64,000 nucleotides of DNA from Heligmosomoides polygyrus polygyrus (taxonomy: Eukaryota > Nematoda > Chromadorea > Rhabditida > Heligmosomidae), in contig OX377201.1 of NCBI GenBank assembly GCA_947396885.1, positions 22,049,923 to 22,113,922 of the forward strand. Direction: 5' to 3'. Positions 21,201 to 33,200 of the stretch are shown in pieces. A program made the translations under genes and the position numbers. The notes under the pieces are model-generated. The model was not told the DNA's origin, searched no databases, and worked only from the letters and a program-made list of their open reading frames with translations. How positions within the stretch are numbered: the first letter of the stretch is position 1; every line of letters starts with the position of its first letter.

Positions 21201-24200
21201 CAAGAAGATTGATACTGCACTACTTGAACGGATTGAAAACAACTTCACCAGGAAGATGCCATACTTATTCGGCGGGAAGTTTCCTCCATTCAAAAATTCC
21301 TAGCGCCGAGGTAAGGAACAAGTACTTTGGACTTCCAACTCATGAGTCAAGATGTGGACGCAAAGTCTATTCTCTCAGCGTGGTTGTATCTTAGATCATT
21401 TATAAGTTCACAAGTGCTCCGACACAATAACGGCGTGTCTCGCACCTGCGCGCTTCGCGCGACTTTGCAACGTCACTGACCTGCGAAAAATAGTTTTTTT
21501 TTAATTAAAAATTCGCTAACATCTAGGATCTGTTGGCATTAAGCCGTTCACCACTTCGGTACCTTTATCATAGACAATCTCTTTAGACCGTCCAGTAACG
21601 CCATTGGTTTCTGCTGCGCAGTCTTCCCCCAGGTGGCTCCTCCACAAGCTTTCACATACCCAACTGCTCGTGTTTCCGGATATCAATGGCATGCCTTCTA
21701 AATCCGGACGCCAGGTTTCACCTCACTCGTTTCTTCTTACTGAATCTAATTGCTCGTCCGCCTTTACTGCTCTCCCCCCTACCTTTCTGGTCCCTACTCC
21801 TGGCCCACTTCCTTGTTTCCACTATTGACCCTCTTACTGACCTCTTTTGGCTGGTTTCCCGTCCTGGTCCTCCACCAGGTTGTTCCTTTCCTTCGTGGTA
21901 GCTCTCCTGATCCATCCTAGACGTCCCCTTTATTTCGCTTCTCCACCACCTCCTTATTGGTCCTCCTATGCTCACGGCAGACGTCGTTGACACGTATTAG
22001 AAATCGGGACGCTCAGAAAGGCGCGCAGCTGCGCTGTGACAAGCAAGAGGAGGGTGCGCTTGCTCGGCTTTATCCTACGTTGAATTCTGAATGCGGCCCT
22101 TGTCGTACGACGACGGTGTCACCTCTTCTGACTCCAAACGCTTGTTGCGCGACGCATACGACCCGTCTTCTGGATCCAAACGCTCAGAAACGCGCGCAGA
22201 TGCCGCCGTGTCAAGCATGCTGCGCTTCCTTTGCTGCAGCAGCATCCCATGTTGTACGGCGCATTTTGTCCGCGCATGGTTCGATGAGGCGCATCTCATG
22301 CAGGTTTCTAACCTGCGTGAGATACGCCTCATCAGCTACAGCGCGGGCAACTAGCTCAATTATTTACATAGTGGTAGATTTTCCTTGTTGTTGTTGTTTT
22401 TGTTTTATCTGATACCTGTCTTATAAGCGTATGCAAATAAATAAACGTACCGATCAGCCAGGAATAGAATGGCTTCAGCTACGTCATCTGGTGTGCCTAC
22501 TCGACCGCAAGGGATGCACGACGGCATAGCAGCCACCCTTTCCTCCCCCTAAAACCACAAAAAACATGAAAAACACTAAAACGCGACAAGCACAGAAAAC
22601 TTTCCTGTTTGTTAATAAGAGTGGCTTCGCGCATTTTTTGCGAAAGGAGGCCCAGATTACGTCACGATTGCCCGAAAATCCGCTTGACTACAATGTGCGG
22701 CAACAGGACGTTGACGACATGATGATGGGACCGAAGTCACGATTGGCAGGACGAACATAGATTTAACAGATCTCAAAGTACTTCATGGTGCTCTGATGCC
22801 TCCTTAATTTTGAGGCTGTTTCAGTATTACAAAATTGCCGTTTATTTATTTATTTATTTATTCTACGTTGACCAAACAACGTGCTATAATCAAAACACAC
22901 TACTAACACAACAGCACAGCGCTATGCGAAAACTGTAGTATTTGTAGTTACATGCTCTTACGAACATACTCTTTATTGAAAACCAATATAGCTAACCCAT
23001 TTATGAATTCATTTCAGACCCTGGTTCTTGGTCAAAGTTTTGTAGATAATGCTGAGTAGAGACGAATTTGCGCAGTACATAGCGCAATCCCTACATGAGA
23101 CCCACCTAATGTTTCCTGTTGTCCGAAGGATACTGTCCTATAGCCAAAGGCGTAACGTATTCAAGAGCCACGAGGGCAGTGACATCGTCCTTTGTAGCAC
23201 ACTTCTGATGAGCCATACATACAGCAGTGTCTAACGCTATCCTCAGGGACGCAGAATATGACCTTAGTACAACCCCGTCGGACAGCACAGAGGTAGATTT
23301 CACCCCGTATCCAACATTTACTGATCGGCCACTCCCATCGACAAAGCCGTCTAATATGTTGTGGAAATTTCCAACGTGCTCACCGCTCTGACTATCTCGT
23401 TCGTGAGTCCTTCGGATCTCTGCACGATGCTGGTTGATATTAGTCCGGGGCTAAAAGACGAATCACAGAACAATAATGCCATTTTCTCGTCATGTCGTAT
23501 CTTATTCGCAGCAAGCAGGACACTTTGGAATTTTTTTCTACGATTGATAGCACAAATGGACAGCAATGACGCCAATGATGATTTAGCCAATAGCAAGCGA
23601 ACACAGTTGTAAAAGACACACATTCCTATAATACACAGTTACATTCGATCGAAGGACGTTTCGGATAATTCGGATCCGTCGTTGTTGTTCTTTTTTGAGT
23701 GTAGTGCTAATAGGTCATTCGAATAATTGCACTTTTAAGAGGCATTAATCTCTGGAAGAGTCAGATAAGGGTTGTATTCACTAGAACGGTTTTCCGATGA
23801 TCCACATGACATCATCTTTCCGCGTTTCAGCATTGTTCAGATGACTGCACGCTACCTCTCCGCTAGCATATGCTCACTGGATCGCGAGTTTCCAGAGATT
23901 TGGTGCCGTGGTTACTGTGATTTTACACCTTGTTTGTGTTGTGTGTTCTTTTGTCATGCTTAGTGAGTCATCAGTGCACTGTTTTTGTGGTTTAGTTGGT
24001 TAACCAAATCTTAAGTACAGAGGAGCCTATTCAATCCACCATGGACGTTTCCTTATCTTACATTTATGTTTTACTAATATAATATATACATATAGCTTTA
24101 TTCTTGACATTGTTACAGTGTACTTCTGCAAGTTCGGTTTATTACTATGAAATCAGCCTCGAATAGAAGCGTAATGAAGGCCTAGGTATGGCCGGAATTA

Positions 24201-27200
24201 AGACCGGGCTCCTAGGTGCTTCCTTCTGTCTAGCTGCTCGAAGGTGATTTCCTCACTCCATCGGAATCACACCATAGCTATACTGTTCGCCAAACCGATC
24301 ACTGCATCCGAGTTTAAAATAAAGTTATTTGCTTAAGCTTCTTTCAGTTAAATCATATAAAGCTTTTTAGTCTCATTACACGTTTTGTTTGTGGTTGCAG
24401 TCTCTTTGTACTGAGGGTTTGAATTGCTGCAAAAGTCTAGGCTTTACCAAAGTTGAAGTGCATACTGATAACACGCTTTTTTCACCATTTTTTTATGGCG
24501 CACGTTGTGCATAAATAAATAAATAACTAGGTGACTGTTGTTTATCAGAAATTCTGTATACTATGCAAATCGGATGCCCGATGTCCAGCCCGAATAAAAA
24601 TTAGTCATCTGAATAATCTAATCATCCGTTGTAGTGACAATCACCCTTATCTGAGCCACTTTAACATTCTGGTCTTTCAAAAATGCTATTACAAGATTAA
24701 TTTATTAATTCGGTAAAAAAATACGCCACGAACAAAACGAGTGCACGGCACGATTCTTTTTGTAGTTCGCTTAAAACATGCCGACTTCCTATAGCATAAA
24801 ATTAAATTTAATCCATTATTTCTCTGAAACAATAAAAAATTACAAAGTTTAAGCAATTTAGCCACTTACAAGGGAAGGGTCTGAAATGTATATCTGAACG
24901 GGGGGAGCGAGTCATATAGGGAGAATCCTCATCCCTCAGTTGGTTTGAAAATGTTATTATTTTTTGTCAAGTCGTTAAACCCAAGGAGTAGGGGATCACA
25001 ATGGGATACGGCGCAGCAAACGTTTGGGGGTTTTGAACGCCCGTGATGCGTCTGCAGCCAGTGGCTCAGAGATCAGGTGGGTCGGGGGTTGACTAGTGCG
25101 AGGGAGGTCAGGGGTTTGGTTCGCCTGCGCTGCTGCATTTTCGCATTTCAACTGATTGGTTGAGATTTGGGGGATTCCGACGTCTATACCATTTTCAGAC
25201 GTTTTGTGCGCATTTTTCCAGCGGTATGTTGTGGTATTTGACATGGTGATGTATAAATGTTCAACACCAGTGATACACAGGTACAAAGTGCATAAAGCAC
25301 CACTGGGCACCTTCCGGGTAGCGTATAAAGGCTACAGGCTCCTCATTGTCTGTTTCAATACATGGACCAAAGGCCTCGGGAAAACACTCCTACTCGGATT
25401 TTCAAAGGAGACCACGTTGAGACGTTGGAGGTGGTTCAAATGAGAAACGAGGTGGACGGATCCCGCAAATTAAGCTAAACGGCATCGATACACTCTTTCC
25501 CTCATGTCTGCCTGTAACCTGGAAATCAGAGGTTTGCTAAAGGTTTTCTAGAACCTAACACCAACAATGTCCGCCGACGGTCGAGTAGTGATCCACCTGC
25601 TCACGCTGAAGTGTGGTCAGCGACTTGGCAAAAAATAAACACATTTTCAAACCAGATGAGGGATGAGGATTCTCCCTATATGACTCGCTCTCCCCGTTCA
25701 GACATGTTTCAGACCCTTCCCTTCCCCAGTGATAGACGAAATGAAATGTATATTTTCTAAGAGTTGTGGCATATTTGTTTAGGAATTTTTTTGGCCATCC
25801 TAGAGAGTGCTTCAGAAAACGGCCGTATAAAATTTTAAATCAAAATCAATCTCAATTTGAAATGGTGTTTGATGGTGTAGTTTTTTTTGCATATTTCTAG
25901 CATTCCAGACGAGGTCGATAAGCCAAATAAAACCGCGCTATCTTGGATAATTCGCATTTTATTTTAGAAAATGTCCAGATTGCCTTGGAAAGTGTCCAAA
26001 TTGCTATAAAAAGTATCTGATTAAAATGGAATACGTTTAAGTTTATGCCTGTATTAGTAGGGAGACTAAAAAAATAAAAGAAAAAACGTTCCTTTGAAAT
26101 GAAGCTGCTGTGCAGAACCATCTTAAAACTACTATTAGGCTGTAACGAAATAAATGGCACTGAACCACTGTAAATTTAAACAGTTAATATATCGGCTTGT
26201 AGGCAAGTTTATTAAACGAAATAAGAACCTCCTTATTCTACACATCTTTGCCAATGTGATACGTGCTTTTTTATCCCAGCAGCATAAAAATCAGAAGTTC
26301 TGGAATTGAAGAAATCTTCGAAGGCGCTTTCGGCATCCTGTTGGTATTTGAATATTTTCCCTACCAAGAAGTCGCCAAGATGCTTGAAGAAATGGTATTC
26401 TGTTGGCGAGAGTTCGGGAGCAAACGGAGGATGTGGTAGAGTTTCAATGCTCAGCTCATTCAATTTCTGCAACGTCATTCGTGCTACATGGGGGCGAGCA
26501 TTGTCGTGGGAGAACTCGCCTTCGGCTTACCAAGGCCGGCCGGATATCGTTCAACTTTTTCATCATTTCTTCAATTTCAATGCAGTACTTCTCTGTCGTG
26601 ATGGATTCACCGGGAGGGAGGAAGCTGTGGTGAATAATTCCCAGCGAACACCACCATACTGTCACCATTACTTTCTTTTGGTGCAATTCCGGCTTCGCAA
26701 AAACCTTGGGGCTCTCATCGCTGTCCACCCACTGTGCCGATCGTCGCCTGTTGTCGTACATTATCCATTTCTCGTCACAGGTTACGATGCGATCAAGGAA
26801 TGGGTCCGTTTCGTTTAGTAGAAGCAGTGCGGACGAGATCTCATATCGTCGGCTTCTTTGCTCCTCAGACAGCTCGTGAGGCACCCATCTTTCCAGCTTT
26901 TTGGTCTTTCCAGTTTCCTTCAGATGCCGGGCAGCTGTGTTGTGACTGACGCCAAGAACCTTCGCTATCTCCCTGGTACCTTTGTGTGGATCCTCCTCTA
27001 CCACATCTCTCAGCTTGTCCTCATCAACATCACTATGCCTCCCACGACCTTCATGTTCTTCCAAGCTCTCATCTCCATTCCGGAACTTCTGATACCAACG
27101 ATACGCCGTCCGAATTGTGGAACATCCTTGACCGAATGCGGCGTTGATCTTTTCGTCCGCCTCCTTAGCTGTAGTGGCCAGCTTGAATTCATACAAGTAA

Positions 27201-30200
27201 ATGCCTCAGATTACCCTTTTGTCCATCTGCAGAAAAGTCAATAAAACCCTAAAGTTTTCCCACTTTTACATAGAAAATTTGGTACTCACCGGTAGAGCAA
27301 AGTTTGCGCTTCTAAATGATATGCCACATGTTACGGTTTGTTCTTGATCAAACGCGTAAAGACGCGCCAAAAAATGGCGCGAGCCAGTGCCATTTAATTC
27401 GTTACAACCTAATAAAAACATCATATTCACATGAAGGTGCAATTTCGCCTATTTTGTTCGTGAAATTCTGTTGTTACCTGCTTCAACGGACAAAACAACA
27501 ATGTTCCGAAAGTGAGAAAAGCGACCGCAACTTTGGCAGTAAACCTCATGGACCGGGATAATTTTTCTTGAACAGACATAATCTGTTGGAGCGCTTCTCG
27601 TCTAAAGTCAACAGTGAGACAACCATGGAACGGATCCATCAACGACTTACAGCAATTTACCGGAGAAAGTGCAGCCGAAATCTCTGATAGCGCAGCTTAT
27701 CAAGCGATATGGTGAAACATTTCGACGCGCTGTCAGTGATTTCGGCTGTCTTTTCTCTGTTAAATTGCTGCAAGTCGTTGATGAGTCCGGCTTCAGAAGG
27801 TAATCGGAGGTCATTTACTTCCATATCTCCGAAGGTTTCGTAGGCACAACCCTGTTGTTGAACAAGGTAGTGTGTACATGCCAGTGTCACAAAGTAAACT
27901 TCAACTAAAGATGGATTCAGTGAAATTGGTGCCCAAGTCTGCATCTCTAAAACCTGCTAAGACGACAAGAATATTAGCAACCCACTTGACGCTGTTCACT
28001 CGAACTCCTTTGCGAATATAGTGGACGGCCAGATTCCGTGTCAGTTGGTCCTGTGCTGCTTTCGAAACGCTGTAGAACGGGAATAGCTGCGACTGAAACG
28101 GAACCAGGTAGAAAACACTATACACATCCTGAGTGTTCTTCAAGTGATCACTCACGGCTCCGTTCTGCAATCCGGCGATGCTGCTCACATTCACGACCTC
28201 GCCTTTAGTCTCGATAAGGTGTGGGAAGGCAAGTTGACAAAGCCGCAAAACGCTTAAAGGAAAAGTAGAGTAAACATTTTTGGCATATAATACTGGTCGT
28301 TTGAAAAGCGGGGGCAGTAGGGAGGTACTCGGAAACTCATTCACAACTAAAATAAATACAGATGCATTGTTACTCGCTTCTGAGGTAGCAGAAGGGAGTA
28401 ATAATCTCTTACCTCCTTGTATTCAGATTTATGGCATACTCGAAAACGCTGAGGTCGCCTTCGATCTCTGAATTCCCCACCTCTGAACCGTCGATTGAGC
28501 CGCCAGCGTTGTTCACCTGAAGAGAGGTGTTAGAAAAAACGTTAGCCATACACTGTTGGCAGAACACACGCAGATGGTTTTAAAAAGTGATATTTTCTAG
28601 TCGCAACAAGAATTTTCTTCAAAAATAAGCTGTAAATTAATGCTCTTGCGTACGCAATCAATCGTCATAGATTCTGGAGGCTTAGCGCATGCTAAAAAGG
28701 ATTGCGAACTCGAACAATTCCAGCTCATAATGACCTTTAAGAGCTCCTTCGAGAAGCAGACGTGAACACAAGGGCGCAGGACTTCTTCGCCACTTGAGTA
28801 AAATCCTTCGAACATTCGGAACGTTCAAACTTTTAAGAGATGTTTCTGAGAGACTTGATGTTAACATAAAAACTACAGCTGCAAAGAGAAATGCATCAGA
28901 ATTTTTAATAAAAGCCCTATGTTTCTGAAGGTGAGTGAATAAGTGCTTTGAAATATCAATTTGCTAACTACAGCTTCAAAATATGTACAACACCCTGCCT
29001 CAGTATAATAACAGGTTGGTTGGTTGAAGCACTAGAGTGAAGAAAGATAGACTTCTGTGCGGTGTAGGAGACGAGGTGGTCCCACTGCAAGTCGAATGAC
29101 GCTGGCCGTGGCATCAAGGCCGTTTTGTGCGGCAGTCCCGAAACACCAGTGGTGTCGGCATGATCGTCTCCGATGTTTCCGTGACGCGATTGCAAGCGTA
29201 GAACGTTTCAATGACCGCTTGATGAAGATTGTTGTCGCCGTAGAGGAGCGACGATGCCATTTCTTTTCTGAGTATGCTCCGCAGACAGGCTGTTCCAGCA
29301 AACCAAGGACGAGTTCTGGTCCCTGCTTGATGAGAAGGCAGCGGAAGTGCCGTCAGAAGATATGATTGTTGTGGCAAGTAACCTTAATGGTCACGTCGGA
29401 GCAACGAAAGACGGCTACAGCTGTCATGGTGGTTTTGGCTATGGGTCAAGCAACGCCGATGGTTAGCGTATACTTGAGTATGCAGACTCACACGACCTCA
29501 CCATCGTGAACACCAAATTTCGAAAGCGTGACTCCCACCTCATCTCGTTTTATAGCGGGAACGCCAAAACGCAGATTGACTATGTCCTTGTTAAGCGTCG
29601 CGACCGAGGCACGGACGCGAAGACCGTGCCGTATGAGACGGTTACCACGCAACATCGTCCGCTGACCTGCTCGCTGAAGATCACATCTCCGAGGTGTAAA
29701 CGTGTTGAACGATGCGGGACAGCTAGAATCAAATGGTGGCGACTGAAAGAGAAGGAAGCAGCTGTTATTTCTCGCATTTGGTTGCCGACATTGACAACTG
29801 TCGACGAAACCTGGAAGGATGCTACCGATGAGATAACCCGGGCTGCACGCCTCGAACTCGGCACAACGAAGCCTAGACGGCGTTGGGTCGACAAGCAGGT
29901 TTGGCTGTGGACTGATGATGTAAGAGAAAAAGTCCGAGAAAAGGAACGGCTCTATCACGTATTCATCGGTGATAAAACAGTCCGTAATTGGCGGAATTAT
30001 CGAGAAGCGAAGAAAGCGGCAAAGAAGGCAGTGACCGCTACTAAAGCCGCATATTACGCTGGTGTAAAAATTTGAAACGTGCGATGGTGAGCGTTATCTT
30101 CACCGACTCGCAAAGCTCGTGGTCGCCAAGCAGAAGACATCGAGAAGTTCTTTGGCATTAACGACGACAACGGACGTCTTCTGATGGATCGTAAAAGGGC

Positions 30201-33200
30201 TGCGAAGCGATGGCACGACTACTTCGATGAAATCTCGAATGTTGAATTTGACCATCCTGCTATTTCTTTGCATCTCCTATATACGGTCCCGTTCAGAAGA
30301 TCACAGTGAGCGAAACCGAAGCAGCCTTGAGGAAGATGAAGTCAGGCAAGGGCACTGGCCCCGATGTCTTGTCAGCCAGCCTGTGGAAGTCAAGGGCTGG
30401 TGCCCTGCTGACTGGCTGACAGAGTTTTTCAATCAGGTTGTTGCTGAGAAGAAAGTGCCTTAGAGCTGGCAGCAAAGCACGACCATCCCGATTAGGAAGA
30501 AGAAGGGCAGTCCTGCGGACTGAGCTAGTTACCGTCCAATTCGCCTTGTTTCGCACAATATGAAATCTTTGAATGAATTGTCGATGGACTATCCGGTATG
30601 TCGTCTAGCTTTCCATGAATTAGTGTGGTGTCGCCTCTGGCTGTGGCACTGTGGATGCCATTCACGCTGTTCGCCTTTTGCTAGAGAGGCACTGGGAGAA
30701 ACAGAAACTGGTGCATTTTGCATTCCCGGACTTGGAGAAGGCCTTCAACGTTATATGGTACGCGTTGCGAGAACATGCTATTCCTGAAGAGCTTATTGAG
30801 TGGGTGCGCATTCTGTACTCTAGCCCAAGGAGTCGAGTGCGAGCGCCAGCGGGCACCTCGACGTAATTTCCCATCTCTGTAGGGTGCATCAGGGATCTGC
30901 GCTATCCCCACTGCTCTTCGTCGTCGTGATGGATGCAGTATCACGAGATCTCTAAATGGCGGCACTTTGGCGTAGCTGTCATGGTTGCTGACGACGTCAT
31001 GGTTGCATGTGAGGAGAAAGCCGAACTGGCGCGATTGCTTGGCATTGTCCGGACTCAAGCTAAATGTCAGAAAAACGGAATACTTGACGACGGATGTGAG
31101 TCAGCACGGATCTATTAAAATCAAAGGTACTGAGCTCTCACGAGTTACATCTTTCAAGTATTATGGATCATCGATCACGTGCGATGCCAGCCTAAAGTTG
31201 GAGGTGAATGCGTGTGTGAGTGCAGCCTGGTCCAAATCGCGCTCTCTGACTGGGGTGCTTGCGATAGAACAATGCCTGAGCACCTCAAATCGAAGGTTTA
31301 TAGAACGATCGTCCGCCCAATAGCGACGTACGGTGCTGAGTGTTGGCCCGTGACAAAGGAAATTGAAGACCGCCTCAGTGTAATGGAAATGAAAATGCTA
31401 CGGTAGACGGCCGGAGTTACGCGTTTGGACCGCGTTTGCAACGACGCCAAACGAGAGAGGTTCGGTGTCGCCCCGATAACCGAGAAGCTGCGCGAAGCTC
31501 GTCTTCGATGCTACGACCATATCCTTCGCGCTGACGACGACACCGTCCGTAAGATTGGCCTGAACCTTGAGGTCCCTGGAAAGCGGCCCCAGGGGAAGCC
31601 CGGAGCAACGTAGGCTAGATACGTTGCACGTGCACTTAAAAATGTCTGGTGTGCACCTTGATCAAGCATTTGATCGGGAAAACTGGCGTCACCACACCAG
31701 AAGAGCGGAACCCGCCACCAAGCGGGACAGACGCTAATGAAAATGATGATGATGCCTCAGTATAATAACACACAGTTTGAAAATTTGCTAATCTTCTATT
31801 TTCAAGGAGAATTTTTGTATTAAAACCTCAACGTTCAGAAAACGGAAAGGCGGGAACTTTTAATGCATTAAAGGAAGAAATCGCGCCATGCACTCTTTCA
31901 GTACGTTGCGATTTTCCTTCCATTTGTGGCAGAAATTCAGTTTGAGTGGAGTTATACACATGTCAACGCACGCTAAAGGCAACAGTAAAAAACACGCACA
32001 TATTCAATTTGTAGTAATCCCTCGCTGTAAGTAATCTGTATTAATTGAGTACAAAACAAATACTAGTAAAACAAAAAAGACGTACTGGACGAGTGCGAAA
32101 TCTCTTTCTTCAGAACCTCAGAAAAATTGCAGCCTTCTCGTCTTCTCAAATAGGCTGTAAACAAAATATTTTCCCGAAAAATAGTGTTTCTTTAATTTCA
32201 AAAATTTGTTTTGTCATGATTTGTCTTCACATGATGGGACGAAAATTTAAACTTCGCAGAAAGTCATGCTGAAATTATCCTTGACCAAAAAATATCCTAG
32301 GTTTTTTGGAGAGCCTCCACTATAATCCGGGAGCCGCAGGTTGTGATTTTTGGAAGATGTTCAGTTTGATTTCAGGCGTCAAGCCTATTTATAAGAGCGT
32401 CCATTTTAATTCGAGAAGTGTTCAGTTTAATCTAAAAAGTGTCCAGTTTGACGCGAAAATGGCGTATATTGCATGGCTATGCTCTGTGGTCAAGCATTCG
32501 ATCAAAGTACATAAAGATCCTTGAAAGGTGTGCAGGCAGGTAATAATGCAAGGAGCACAGAATCGTTGCCAATCAAAAGCTTCAGGCTCAACAGCTTCAT
32601 TCCTCGTGGTTCTCTCTATACATAGTAGTAAACGGATCAGTGGTTTGAGTTGATTTAGAAAAACAACAGGACGCAACGGAGACCTCCAGACCTCTTCAAT
32701 GGCTTCTAGTTGAGCCAGACAGACCATGTCGCGAATGGGATAGCTCGCTCCTCAATCAAAACCCATCGCGGGCTGCCGTATCCGCTCGGGACCCTGATGA
32801 GGCGCTCCCGAGGCTCGGCCTGCCCGCACGCTATTGGCCGGCGAGACCGCGGCGCGCCACTTCCCCCTCCCCCCGCCCGGCTCATTCTATACTTCCGTCG
32901 TCACGTCGAGCGGCTGTCGGGTGCGGCTCTGGGGCGCCGCACTCTTGAGCCCGCTTTCATCACCATCCCGGGGACTACTCGGATGTGGAGCCTTGGCGCT
33001 CCTCTGCACTCATTACAACCGGCTGCACTCCAAGGAGGACGGCGAGCCCGGATGGGGCTCGCCAAGCCTCGGATAGCCAATTCAGCCATCCAGCCGGAGC
33101 GGTACCGTCTATCCTATATTCTTTCATACTATCTAGTATTCACCTCCTATGTTCTAACATGGTTGTAAGATGCTGGTGTATGGAATAAACCGTGGAGGTC

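Noticed and set aside
22283..22333. microRNA precursor
   Set aside because: The loop is three bases and the stem has no bulges or flanking pairing typical of a pre-miRNA.
27957..27986. SDR continuing directly as ...DLGTNFTESIF after exon 6
   Set aside because: Phase does not fit and the NPG motif would be lost; exon 7 at 23450 supplies NPGLISTS in the right phase.
27901..28344. Single-exon SDR gene of 147 codons
   Set aside because: The open frame runs through two introns; YLVPFQSQL and VKWVANIL are intron translations. True exons are 28252-28156 and 28092-27986.
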